Assembly (NCBI RefSeq): GCF_900142215.1
Contig: NZ_FRAC01000045.1
Coordinates: 1 to 32,074, forward strand
DNA: 32,074 nt
Reading direction: 5' to 3'
DNA from: Anaerocolumna jejuensis DSM 15929
GTDB lineage: Bacteria; Bacillota; Clostridia; Lachnospirales; Lachnospiraceae
Shown: piece after piece, positions 8,224 to 15,790 of the stretch
How the letters are laid out: each line of letters opens with the position of its first letter
How positions within the stretch are numbered: position 1 is the first letter of the stretch
Made by a program: the position numbers and the translations under genes
Notes under the pieces: generated by a model
Seen by the model: the letters and a program-made list of their open reading frames with translations, nothing else
Databases searched by the model: none
What the model was told of the DNA's origin: nothing

Positions 8224-10065
8224 TTAGCCCATATCTCCGGGTGATACAATTTCGCGCCATAAATTATAATTTATTTTGCTGATATCTTCTTCCGCATAGT
8301 AATGAAATGCTCTTCTTTCCACTTCCAGTTCTTCTATTTTTTCTTTTTCGCCGGAAACGTAAGCTTTTAATTGCCTCTTTACATATTCCAGACGCTTTTG
8401 TAAGCCGCCTATGCGAATGCACTGCACTTCAAAGCCAAAGGGCTTATTCTCCTTCTCCCATTGTGCTTCAAAAGCCTGATAGAATTCCTCCAGTGCTTTT
8501 AATATTGCCGGAATCTCTTCCTCTTCTATTCCTGATAGCTGCTGCCTGTCCCCTTTATCATAGAAAGCCTTGATACGGTGGCCCAAGTCCGCTTTATGCT
8601 GCAATACCGTGCAAAGCTTTGACTGGGTATCGAACAGATATCCATAATTTTTATTGGTACTTAATTTTTCCAGCTGCAATGCGGCATTTTGGTAGAATTC
8701 CGAAATTCCTTCAAAGATGACCGTATCAAAGGTGCCCAGGAATACATCATTATAAAGCAGATACTTGCTTGCATTATTATGTATGGTGGTATCCTTTGAA
8801 AAAAGGTTCGCTGATTCTATCTGCATAAATTCATCAAATGTCATTCCCGTAAGGAATTTAAATTTGGAGGGTTCAAAGCTTCCTGCATAATGAAATTCCG
8901 CATCCGCATAAAGAGCCGGAAGGATGGAAAAGCTGCTTGCTTCTCCTCCGTTGTCTCCCCAGGCGGTAATAACAACGGATTTGATACCGTTCTCCTTGCA
9001 GGCCTCGATGGCCGCTTTTCCAATTTCCAGGCTGTAGGCATTATGAGGAGCAAAACCTGTCCATTTCCAGGCACCTCCTGCAAAGCCAACACGGTCCGCT
9101 ATCTTTAGATGGTTCTTTAGCATCCTGTCATAGCGTTCTTTGTCACAGGAGTAATAATCCCAATACACAAGTTCCACATCCGGCGGTATATTTAAGGAAG
9201 CTGCCATTGTATCTTCTTTCACATAATATTCTCCGCCATAGGCCAAACGGAAAAACATATCACTCCACATCTGCACCTGCAAGCCGTATTTACGGCAAAT
9301 AGCCAGAACGCGGTTCAAATGCTCCTCCATGATCTTGAACCGGTCGGAATATCCATGCTTATCCAGATACTTGCCAAGCCCTACCATATGAGCTTCATCC
9401 ATACCGATATTAATCTTCCGGCTGTTTAAGTTCTCTGAAACCGCCTTGATTAAATTTTCTATCAGCTGGTAGGTTCTTTCTTCTCCTGCCAGAAGAATAT
9501 CATTTGTATCGATAATCTCCTGATACTCCTCATACCTGGTAATCTGGTTTACATGGGCCAGCGTCTGTATATATGCCCTGATTTCTATATCAAATATTGC
9601 CGCATATTCATCAATTTCTTTCAGCTCACTGGCGGTCATAGCGCCACGCATGTATCCCCAATAGGGCTCTTCCGGTATCTCTATGGTATCTTCCATGTAC
9701 AGGCCCACAAAATTATAGCCCATAAGAGCAACTGTCCGGATGAACAGCTTTGTCTTTTCCAAATTCATTACCGCATTTCTTGAAAAATCCAGCATGACAC
9801 CAAATTCATCAAAAGAGGATTTTTCCCTGTGCAGCCAGTTATCTTCCCCCTCCTTATTACAGAGCATCAAAAGCGCTCTGCAGAAATCGGACTTTCTATG
9901 ATATTTAATTACAACTTCAGAAGCATTCTTTGTAATTAAATATCCATTTTCTACCCATTCCTCGGCGGCCAGGCTGATGCCCTTTCCGTCTGAACAGACA
10001 TTTACAATGTCCTTTACTTCCTTCAGTATATCCTGTATCTCTTTCCTGCACCCACTGTAATTCAA
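8224..10065 (-). CDS. Cytosolic GH20-type exo-beta-N-acetylhexosaminidase
   Basis: A 613-aa enzyme without signal peptide. The motif NIGMDEAHMVGLGKYL carries the Asp-Glu pair expected for GH20 substrate-assisted catalysis. FGVMLDFSRN marks the start of the barrel, and tryptophan-rich segments such as AGGAWKWTGFAP and ITAWGDNGGE line the later barrel. The length and cytosolic location recall the pneumococcal GH20C class. It should remove terminal GlcNAc, GalNAc or a related HexNAc from imported oligosaccharides. The frame is open to 10098, but AAGGAG lies 7 nt before the TTG at 10065, and the upstream TTGs are badly spaced, so I use 10065. It is the first gene of the sugar operon, with its own promoter. 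Confidence 0.88.
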   Translation of the reverse strand: MNYSGCRKEIQDILKEVKDIVNVCSDGKGISLAAEEWVENGYLITKNASEVVIKYHRKSDFCRALLMLCNKEGEDNWLHREKSSFDEFGVMLDFSRNAVMNLEKTKLFIRTVALMGYNFVGLYMEDTIEIPEEPYWGYMRGAMTASELKEIDEYAAIFDIEIRAYIQTLAHVNQITRYEEYQEIIDTNDILLAGEERTYQLIENLIKAVSENLNSRKINIGMDEAHMVGLGKYLDKHGYSDRFKIMEEHLNRVLAICRKYGLQVQMWSDMFFRLAYGGEYYVKEDTMAASLNIPPDVELVYWDYYSCDKERYDRMLKNHLKIADRVGFAGGAWKWTGFAPHNAYSLEIGKAAIEACKENGIKSVVITAWGDNGGEASSFSILPALYADAEFHYAGSFEPSKFKFLTGMTFDEFMQIESANLFSKDTTIHNNASKYLLYNDVFLGTFDTVIFEGISEFYQNAALQLEKLSTNKNYGYLFDTQSKLCTVLQHKADLGHRIKAFYDKGDRQQLSGIEEEEIPAILKALEEFYQAFEAQWEKENKPFGFEVQCIRIGGLQKRLEYVKRQLKAYVSGEKEKIEELEVERRAFHYYAEEDISKINYNLWREIVSPGDMG

Positions 10066-10116
10066 TATCAATCTCCTTCGCCTCTTTCCCGGTTTCAATC
10101 CCCTTTGTTAGTCTTA

Positions 10117-10144
10117 ATTATAGCAAGAAAACCAGCCGTTTCAA
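10117..10144 (-). promoter_or_regulatory. SigA-type promoter of the hexosaminidase-nanE operon
   Basis: On the minus strand, the -35 box TTGAAA (10139-10144) and -10 box TATAAT (10117-10122) are 16 bases apart. The -10 is extended (TGC before TATAAT). Transcription should start near 10110, giving a leader of about 45 bases to the TTG at 10065. A GAAAGTA-type candidate operator overlaps the -35. Confidence 0.82.
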
Positions 10145-10219
10145 TACTTTCGGGCCATACAGAAAGTAGTTACGTAATTTGTTTCATCGGGTAATTTTAT
10201 GAAAGTAAAATCAATTTTC
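10139..10219. promoter_or_regulatory. Cluster of candidate RpiR-regulator sites
   Basis: Three GAAAGTA-containing sites lie here: GAAAGTATTGAAA on the minus strand (10139-10151, overlapping the -35), GAAAGTAGTTAC (10162-10173, part of a longer imperfect palindrome to 10185), and GAAAGTAAAATC (10201-10212, in a TGAAA/TTTCA palindrome). Similar sites lie before the regulator and before the second operon. Assignment to the RpiR protein is inference. Confidence 0.45.
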
Positions 10220-10292
10220 AGAAATAGTCATAATTCATATTGCCGGTGTCTTGTAGAGATGCATTATTTCGGATATAATCAGATATATGTCA

Positions 10293-10314
10293 GGCAGTTT
10301 TACAAGTAAACTTG
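10293..10314. repeat. Isolated copy of the R3 palindrome core
   Basis: This 22-base segment matches, in reverse orientation and with one difference, the core of the tandem repeats at 15575-15596 and 15652-15673. Its centre ACAAGTAAACTTG is a near-palindrome. It may be a fragment of the R3 repeat or a protein-binding site. The 10066-10589 gap otherwise holds the promoter, candidate operators and the MITE-like copy. Confidence 0.7.
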
Positions 10315-10344
10315 CAAAATGGTTACGGTTAAGCCCTCCTTGAA

Positions 10345-10570
10345 TTTAAGTCTTTGGAAACGGACGATGGTTTCTGGTTCCGTTCCGGAATTTTCTGTTC
10401 GCGGTTCCAATTCCACTAAAATGCCAACCATTATTCCTGGAAGGTTAAATTGCACCAAACTCGCTTCACAATTACTGGTTATATTAACAATATGAGCTCA
10501 AACACTGGTGTAATTTAGCCTAGTCATAATGGCTGCCATTTAAGTGTCATAAGGAACCCCTCAATAGAAA
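10345..10570. repeat. MITE-like palindromic element, truncated copy
   Basis: This stretch is closely similar to 29849-30088, from TTTAAGTCTTTGG to CAATAGAAA, with point differences and a small deletion near the left end. The arms around AAATGCCA and GCTGCCATTTAAG pair with each other, so it folds into one long hairpin. Compared with the other copy, the last 40 or so bases (the right terminal inverted repeat) are missing. It encodes no protein. Confidence 0.88.
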
Positions 10571-10579
10571 GTTACTTTC
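10567..10579. promoter_or_regulatory. Candidate autoregulatory operator before the RpiR gene
   Basis: GAAAGTTACTTTC is a palindrome with 5-bp arms around TTA, eleven bases before the regulator's first possible start. It resembles GAAATTACTTTC at 14720-14731 and the GAAAGTA sites at 10139-10219. Binding by the adjacent regulator is inferred from position. Confidence 0.5.
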
Positions 10580-10589
10580 AAATAGAAGG

Positions 10590-11438
10590 ATGTGTCACAG
10601 GATTATGAAATATACTCTCAAAGAAGTAAAACAGAACATTTTAAAAATCTATGATGAACTGACACCTGTTGAGAAAAGCGTGGCGGATTTTTTCCTGAGC
10701 AATACTAAGGTAATTGATTTCAATTCCAGGAATATCTCCAAGCTTTTATATGTTTCGGAAGCTACCTTATCCCGCTTTGCTAAAAAATGCGGTTATAAGG
10801 GGTTCAGAGAGTTTATTTTTGATTATAAGAAGGACCTGTCTGCCAGTGTGCAGGAAAAAGATTTCAGCGCTTTGGCAATGCGGGTCCATGATAATTACCT
10901 GAAATTATTTGATGAAAGCTATGAACTACTGGATGAACCCCAGATGAAGCGCATTGCTAACCTGGTCAACCAGTGTAAAAGAGTCTGTGTGTACGGAATG
11001 GGAAGCTCCGGCTTTGTGGCCAATGAGTTCAGGCTCCGCTTTATGCGGACCGGACTGTATGTGGAAGCCATTACGGATTCCCAGATGATACAAATGAATT
11101 CTGCCCTGGTGGATGAAGAAAACCTGGTGATTGCCATATCCTTAAGCGGAAAAACAAAGGAAATCCTTGCAGGCATCCGTCTGGCAAAAAAACGGAATGC
11201 CAAGGTCGTGCTGATAACTGCCAATAAGAATGTGAAAGAAAGTGAATATTGTGACGAAGTGCTCTACGTTGCCATGTCCAAGGATCTGGACAGCGGTACT
11301 ATGATTTCGCCTCAATTTCCTATATTGGTCATGATAGACGTCTTCTATACCTATTATTTTGAAAATGACTCCTTTTTCAAGGCCCAAAAGCACAAGGAGA
11401 CCCTATCCGCATTAAACGTGACCCAAAATGAAAAATAA
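10590..11438 (+). CDS. MurR/RpiR-family transcriptional regulator
   Basis: A 282-aa regulator with an N-terminal RpiR helix-turn-helix (roughly residues 6-80, including ELTPVEKSVADFFL and ISKLLYVSEATLSRFAKKCG) and a C-terminal SIS sugar-phosphate-binding domain (about 110-260; VYGMGSSGFVANEF and ISLSGKTKEIL). Family members sense phosphorylated amino sugars or hexoses. It lies between two oppositely arranged sugar gene sets and likely controls both. ManNAc-6-P or GlcNAc-6-P is a reasonable guess for the effector. Start choice is uncertain. The ATG at 10590 directly abuts AGAAGG, and the ATG at 10605 has only AGGA close by. No clear -35/-10 pair is seen between the MITE-like element and the start. 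Confidence 0.9.
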   Translation: MCHRIMKYTLKEVKQNILKIYDELTPVEKSVADFFLSNTKVIDFNSRNISKLLYVSEATLSRFAKKCGYKGFREFIFDYKKDLSASVQEKDFSALAMRVHDNYLKLFDESYELLDEPQMKRIANLVNQCKRVCVYGMGSSGFVANEFRLRFMRTGLYVEAITDSQMIQMNSALVDEENLVIAISLSGKTKEILAGIRLAKKRNAKVVLITANKNVKESEYCDEVLYVAMSKDLDSGTMISPQFPILVMIDVFYTYYFENDSFFKAQKHKETLSALNVTQNEK

Positions 11439-11476
11439 GATAGGTGCTGCGGATAAGTTAAGATTATTCTGACTCT

Positions 11477-12427
11477 TTAGGCTTCTCCATGCTTTATGCA
11501 ATAATAAACTGCCCCGACCATACCCGCAGCATTCCCCAGTGTGGCTGCTTCAATCGTCACTGTTTTTGCATAGGTGGGCATAATACGGCTCAATACCTTA
11601 ACTCGTAAAGGCTCTATGAACTTTTCCTTTTGTGCGCTCACACCTCCGCCAATTAATACTACCTTTGGACTGAAGATATGTATGATGCTGGCAAGTCCGT
11701 CCGCTGCATAGCCAATCCATTTGTCAAGAATTTCATCCAGATACCTGTCTCTGCCCGCAGCTTCGAATATTGTACGGCCGTTTATATCACAGCTGTCCAG
11801 CAGGCCGCTTTTCAATCTTCCCGCTTTCTGTGCCTGCTTCACCATTCTTACCAGCGCAGTTGTAGAAGCATATTGTTCATAGCAGCCTCTGTTGCCGCAG
11901 CTGCACCTTTTTCCGTTATTACGGATGGTAAAATGCCCTATTTCTCCTGCACCTCCGGCAGTTCCGCATAGAATTTCCGAATTTGCGATAATTCCGCCGC
12001 CAACCCCCGTCCCAATGGTTACAACCACAGCATCCAGGGCATCTTTTGCCCCGCCAACCCACTGTTCTGCCAATGCTGCGCAGTTTGCGTCATTCATGAC
12101 AGTGACAGGCCCGGGATAAACCTTTTTGATGCATTCCCGTATATTGCAGCCTTCCCAGTTTTTGATATGCCCGGCCGCTCCGGCTACCTTACCTTCTTTT
12201 GTATCTATCTGCCCGGTTGCCGACACGCCGATTCCGCGTATCTGATTGTTCTCCAGCTTGTTTTCCTGCATGAACTCAGATAATTTAGCAATCACCGTAT
12301 CAATGATGGGAGTATCATAGCCATCAAAGGCCACATCATAGGCTGAGGATTTGCCCACTGCCCCATGTTCATCCACAATTCCTATTTTAACCTGTGTTCC
12401 TCCGATATCTATTCCTATATAATTCAT
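11477..12427 (-). CDS. ROK-family sugar kinase (possible ManNAc or glucose-type kinase)
   Basis: A 316-aa cytosolic kinase that transfers phosphate from ATP to a sugar. The ATP-binding DIGGTQ is at 7-12, the catalytic NDAN at 112-115 (D113), and GEIGH at 161-165. The zinc motif CSCGNRGC gives C175, C177 and C182, with H165 as fourth ligand. ROK members include glucokinase, NagK and NanK; with NanE in the same locus, ManNAc is an attractive substrate, but specificity cannot be read safely. GGAGG is 8 nt before the ATG. It is last in a set with the esterase and the unknown protein, converging on the regulator gene 38 bases away. No clear hairpin terminator lies between them. A TATAAT around 12550 suggests a possible extra promoter, but without a good -35. 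Confidence 0.9.
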   Translation of the reverse strand: MNYIGIDIGGTQVKIGIVDEHGAVGKSSAYDVAFDGYDTPIIDTVIAKLSEFMQENKLENNQIRGIGVSATGQIDTKEGKVAGAAGHIKNWEGCNIRECIKKVYPGPVTVMNDANCAALAEQWVGGAKDALDAVVVTIGTGVGGGIIANSEILCGTAGGAGEIGHFTIRNNGKRCSCGNRGCYEQYASTTALVRMVKQAQKAGRLKSGLLDSCDINGRTIFEAAGRDRYLDEILDKWIGYAADGLASIIHIFSPKVVLIGGGVSAQKEKFIEPLRVKVLSRIMPTYAKTVTIEAATLGNAAGMVGAVYYCIKHGEA

Positions 12428-12571
12428 GATAGTGACCTCCTTTATATTCTGCTTCCAGCCTCTGTCTGTTCGGTTTTCTATATCAAGCTGCTTTAAGTAT
12501 GTTGACCTATATCAGACGCAAAATTCCATGAAAGCCTGATTCTATTATATTTAAAAGAGAAAAACTAATAT

Positions 12572-13735
12572 TCAACTGATATCAGAAAGAATTCCTTTCC
12601 TTCTGATCCAGTCAGCTAGTTGCTCCGCCATTTTTTCATGTCTTATGAGAGACGGGTGACCAACAGCCCCTTCCCCGTCTTCCGCCTCCTGCTGTGAAAA
12701 GGCCATATGAAAGATAAGTCCGTCCTGCTCTTCTTTCCGCATTGTTTCAACCGCCGCCTCAATTTCAGGATTCAGCAGGTCCGTTAAGGCATTGGAGGTA
12801 CAGATAATCGGTTTATTTTTATGAATGCTTCGTAAATACCTTAAAAATTCCAGATAGGCTGTCTGAAAAGCCTTCCTGCGTTCGGCATCCTCTCTTGTAT
12901 AGCTGGCGTCGTTTGTTCCAAGATTAAGTACAAGGACGTCACAGTTATCCCTTTCATAATCGTACAGCTCATTGGGAACCCAGCCTTTTCTGTGAAATAG
13001 GCCGTAGTCCACATAAGGATATATGACCGGTGCCAGCACCTTTGTATTTGGCTCTTCCTCCTCCGGAGGAATCCAGCTTGAGATGATTCCTATTCCGCTC
13101 CAGGCTGCCAGTGTGAAATCACAGTCCAATTTTTCAGCTGCCAGCACTCCGTATGCCCTTAATGGGTTTTCTGTTCCCGTTTTAAATACATCTTCGGCCT
13201 TTCCCTCATTCCCAAAACCACAGGTAATGGAATCTCCTATTATTTCTATCCGCTTTTTCTTTCCGGGGGTTTTATGAACCTGTGCCTTCTCATTCATTAT
13301 AAGCTTATTGATTGCCGTATAGGCATACTGGCTTTCTGAAAGCTTAACAATTCTAAGCCGCACTTTCTCCGTTTTATCACTTTCCCACAAGGGATAGCGC
13401 TGTCTTCCGCCTTTCAGATTAATCCGGCGGCAGGGATTATCCATGTCATTCACGTAAACACCAATCCATGCCTGGTAATCTTCTTCCCCGCCTTCTGATT
13501 CCAGCTCCGCTTCAAGCAGTCTGCCTTCAAATTCAAATTCCAGAAAGCTTGCCCCATGTAATAAATAAAGAGCATTGTCACGGTATAGGGTGCGGCCTGA
13601 CAATCGGATGCTTAATTCTTCCGGAAAATACTCCTTTTTTATTTGTTCACTCATGGCCATAATCCTCATTTCTTCCAGACTGTACGCTATTTTTACCTTA
13701 CCGATCTGGAAAGCAGGTCTGCGCATACCCTGCAT
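12572..13735 (-). CDS. CE2-like SGNH/GDSL esterase
   Basis: A 387-aa cytosolic protein. An N-terminal beta-sandwich-like region (about 40-155) precedes an SGNH hydrolase domain starting at RIEIIGDSITCGFGNEG, which holds the nucleophile S169. LNLGTNDASYT supplies the block with the oxyanion-hole asparagine, and the late VGHPS has the catalytic histidine. This two-domain layout matches carbohydrate esterase family 2, which deacetylates sugars. Unlike secreted CE2 enzymes it lacks a signal peptide, so it probably removes O-acetyl groups from sugars already imported. The ATG at 13735 has GGAG 8 nt upstream. It is followed 144 bases later by the ROK kinase gene and preceded by the unknown protein gene. 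Confidence 0.82.
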   Translation of the reverse strand: MQGMRRPAFQIGKVKIAYSLEEMRIMAMSEQIKKEYFPEELSIRLSGRTLYRDNALYLLHGASFLEFEFEGRLLEAELESEGGEEDYQAWIGVYVNDMDNPCRRINLKGGRQRYPLWESDKTEKVRLRIVKLSESQYAYTAINKLIMNEKAQVHKTPGKKKRIEIIGDSITCGFGNEGKAEDVFKTGTENPLRAYGVLAAEKLDCDFTLAAWSGIGIISSWIPPEEEEPNTKVLAPVIYPYVDYGLFHRKGWVPNELYDYERDNCDVLVLNLGTNDASYTREDAERRKAFQTAYLEFLRYLRSIHKNKPIICTSNALTDLLNPEIEAAVETMRKEEQDGLIFHMAFSQQEAEDGEGAVGHPSLIRHEKMAEQLADWIRRKGILSDIS

Positions 13736-13790
13736 TGATCTATCTCCGCGTTAATCTATCTCCGCATAATTTATCCCTGTCTCTCTTCCT

Positions 13791-14633
13791 CTAACGGTGA
13801 TTCATATCCAAATCCAGAAGAAGCTCACTGTCCATTTTCTGTTCCCGTATACTTGTGCATGCATAATCAATTTTCTTATACTGGGTATGGGGCCACATAA
13901 AACGGTCATTGGTCCGTTCCTTAGTCCAGGTATATTCTCCTTCGGGTGAGTACAATTTGGCATCCTGTATTGCAATATTATTCAGATAAATATCCTCATC
14001 GGTATTATACAGCGTGATTTCTTCCCAATCATCGGCGGAGTCCTCACCCATTCTATCCTTTTTGATATCATCGGGAAAATCAATGGCATAGTCCTGATAC
14101 ATACTAAGATTGCTGCCGTCCTTCTTCGCATACATTACTTCAAATTCTGCCGTATCAACAATTTTTTCATTCTCTGTTATATCAATAATCGTTAATACTG
14201 CCATGGCATCTTTCCCGGAGCAATCCAAAATCAGCCGGTAATCATGTGTCTCCTCCAGGGCGACCGGTGATTCATACCAGGATACTTTCTGATTCGTATT
14301 CAGAAGGTTATAGAAGAGGTGCCAATTAAGTGCACCCCCTGAATAGCAAAAACCAGCATCAATACAATTTAAGAATTCTTCCTTTTCATCGTAGACATCC
14401 ACGCCCAGGAAAATATAGCTGTTTGTCCACCTCTGATCACTCTTACGTCTCATATTTAACTTAATCCGGCTCAATTTGAATTCAAAGGAAGCTTTGCTAT
14501 ATCCGATTTTTGAATAAACCACATAGGCAGGACCGTCATTATCTCCCTTATACCGTCCGCTGTTGGTGAATCCAAGATTTGTGATTGGTTTCTCCGGGGT
14601 ATCAGCAGTATGCATTACATCTTTTCCATTCAT
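13791..14633 (-). CDS. Protein of unknown function in the sugar locus
   Basis: A 280-aa protein that I do not recognise. It has no signal peptide or membrane segment. It is rich in aromatic and acidic residues, with stretches like GFTNSGRYKGDNDGPAYVVY, YIFLGVDVYDE and NWHLFYNLLN, giving the look of an all-beta carbohydrate-binding or lyase/hydrolase-like sandwich. A longer frame opens at TTG 14702, but that TTG is the -35 box of a strong promoter. The ATG at 14633 has GAGG about 9 nt upstream and lies downstream of the promoter, so it is the true start. It is first in a set with the CE2-like esterase and ROK kinase, so a sugar-related job is likely. Confidence 0.78.
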   Translation of the reverse strand: MNGKDVMHTADTPEKPITNLGFTNSGRYKGDNDGPAYVVYSKIGYSKASFEFKLSRIKLNMRRKSDQRWTNSYIFLGVDVYDEKEEFLNCIDAGFCYSGGALNWHLFYNLLNTNQKVSWYESPVALEETHDYRLILDCSGKDAMAVLTIIDITENEKIVDTAEFEVMYAKKDGSNLSMYQDYAIDFPDDIKKDRMGEDSADDWEEITLYNTDEDIYLNNIAIQDAKLYSPEGEYTWTKERTNDRFMWPHTQYKKIDYACTSIREQKMDSELLLDLDMNHR

Positions 14634-14673
14634 ATTTATTATCCTCGATATTGTATGTTGTTTTGATGCAGTT

Positions 14674-14702
14674 ATTATATCGCCTGCTGTTTTTATTTTC
14701 AA
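14674..14702 (-). promoter_or_regulatory. Strong SigA-type promoter for unknown-esterase-kinase genes
   Basis: The -35 box TTGAAA (14697-14702) and perfect -10 box TATAAT (14674-14679) are separated by 17 bases on the minus strand. Transcription should begin near 14667, leaving a short leader before the ATG at 14633. Confidence 0.88.
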
Positions 14703-14719
14703 TATTCCCCGCTCTTTCT

Positions 14720-14731
14720 GAAATTACTTTC
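14720..14731. promoter_or_regulatory. Candidate RpiR-regulator site upstream of the second operon
   Basis: GAAATTACTTTC lies 17 bases upstream of the -35 box and resembles the palindrome GAAAGTTACTTTC at 10567-10579. This links the two divergent gene sets to one regulator; the link is inference. Confidence 0.4.
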
Positions 14732-14735
14732 CATT

Positions 14736-14836
14736 TTATAACCATCCCGTTATTTTCTTTCTATTTTCAATCCGTAATTTTCTTTCTATTTTCAAACATA
14801 TTGACAGCCATCCCAAAACAGCTGGAATGGTTATAA
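14736..14836. repeat. Inverted repeat enclosing a 25-bp-spaced tandem duplication
   Basis: TTATAACCATCCC (14736-14748) pairs with GGAATGGTTATAA (14824-14836), 12 of 13 positions. Between them a 20-base segment occurs twice (14751-14770 and 14776-14795, one difference), with a period of 25. On the minus strand each reads TTGAAAATAGAAAGAAAAT. The tandem lies upstream of the 14674-14702 promoter and downstream of the response regulator's stop, so it may be a regulatory array or a small mobile remnant. Confidence 0.7.
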
Positions 14837-14896
14837 GAAAGAACTGATTAATAAGTTAATTGAAATGAAAATGGTTCACTATAAAATGCAGCCCTT

Positions 14897-15553
14897 TTAA
14901 CGCCGTACTTTCTGTAAATACAGGATAAGCTCCGCTCTGCTGTTCAGCTGGAGCTTTTCCAGGATTCTTGATACATAGTTCTTAACAGTGCCTTCCGTTA
15001 CAAACATATCCTCACCGATTACCCGGTTGCTCTTTCCCTTTAAGATATGCTCTGCCACTTCCCATTCCCTTTGGGTCAAAAGGCTAAGAAGGTTTAATGC
15101 CTCCTCTGCAGGTGCCGGGTCTTGGCTGTCCATCACAGCATCCAGGGCTTTTACTACCTTTGCGGCCACCTTGGGGTTTAATAAAACATTTCCCTCACAG
15201 ACAGCTATGATGGAGCGGGTAATTTCTGCCGAGCTGGAGTCCTTTAAGATATATCCGTCAGCACCATTTTTCAACACATCAAATATATAGTTGTCCTCGT
15301 AAAAGGTCGTAAGGATGATTATTTTAATATGGGGATACTTTTCCTTTACCGTTCTGGTGGCTTCAATCCCATCCATGACCGGCATTCTGATATCCATAAG
15401 AATAACCTCAGGAAATAATCCGGTAAGCTTATCAAGAAGGTCCTTTCCATTACAGGCTTCCCCAATAATCTCAATTTCCTCTCCCATGCTCAGAATCATC
15501 TTCAAGCCTTCTCTGACAATTTCCTGATCATCCGTAATCATAACTTTAATCAT
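14897..15553 (-). CDS. NarL/LuxR-family response regulator
   Basis: A 218-aa response regulator. The receiver domain (about 1-120) has the acidic pair D8-D9, the phospho-acceptor D54 in ILMDIRMPVM, T82/T83 and K104. A LuxR-type helix-turn-helix follows (about 155-215; LTQREWEVAEHILKGKSNR and EGTVKNYVSRILEKL). The partner is the histidine kinase encoded upstream on the same strand. GGGAG sits 6 nt before the ATG at 15553; a TTG at 15577 is less likely. The pair probably controls the divergent ABC exporter, as LnrJK controls LnrLMN in Bacillus. Unusually, about 250 bases of repeats separate it from the kinase gene. Confidence 0.92.
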   Translation of the reverse strand: MIKVMITDDQEIVREGLKMILSMGEEIEIIGEACNGKDLLDKLTGLFPEVILMDIRMPVMDGIEATRTVKEKYPHIKIIILTTFYEDNYIFDVLKNGADGYILKDSSSAEITRSIIAVCEGNVLLNPKVAAKVVKALDAVMDSQDPAPAEEALNLLSLLTQREWEVAEHILKGKSNRVIGEDMFVTEGTVKNYVSRILEKLQLNSRAELILYLQKVRR

Positions 15554-15566
15554 ATTATTCTCCCGT

Positions 15567-15707
15567 GCATTTATCAAGTTTACTTGTGAAACTGCCTAAA
15601 TAGATAGTGAAAATTGCATTCTAATTTTCACATTACCTCCTGCGCATTTCACAAGTTTACTTGTGAAACTGCTTAAATAGATAGTGAAAATTACTTTTTA
15701 AATTTGC
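15567..15707. repeat. Tandem palindromic repeat, family R3
   Basis: Two units with a 77-base period start at 15567 and 15644. Each has the near-palindrome CAAGTTTACTTG, the sequence AAACTGC, and then a hairpin based on GTGAAAATT. Copy 2 is shortened where the R2 repeat begins. The start of a third unit (around 15795-15812) runs into the kinase gene's stop codon. A single core copy lies at 10293-10314. Confidence 0.82.
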
Positions 15708-15708
15708 A

Positions 15709-15790
15709 GCTCCCATTGCATGCTGCATCTGCTTGCAGATGTGGCACTGCTATAAATCAGGATGTGAAATGTCTTTTATTTCACATTAAC
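15709..15790. repeat. Two-hairpin intergenic repeat, family R2, copy 2
   Basis: It matches 4781-4866 through the GC-rich hairpin (GCATCTGCTTGCAGATG core) and keeps an AT-rich hairpin (GTGAAAT with ATTTCAC) at the same place, although the sequence of the second stem has changed. Conserved folding with changed sequence suggests that the structure matters. Confidence 0.82.

Noticed and set aside
10066..10116. Hexosaminidase starting at TTG 10098
   Set aside because: The first TTG is too close to its only ribosome-like sequence, and the AAGGAG at 10073-10078 is properly spaced for TTG 10065.
217..14633. Complete sialic acid catabolism locus
   Set aside because: No N-acetylneuraminate lyase, sialidase or sialic acid transporter is seen, so nanE alone does not support it.
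14585..14836. 83-residue plus-strand frame rich in Phe/Leu
   Set aside because: It overlaps the start and promoter of the unknown protein gene on the other strand and reads through AT-rich repeats.
15567..15790. Possible CRISPR array
   Set aside because: Only two to three units of different families, palindromic throughout, with no unique spacers and no cas genes.
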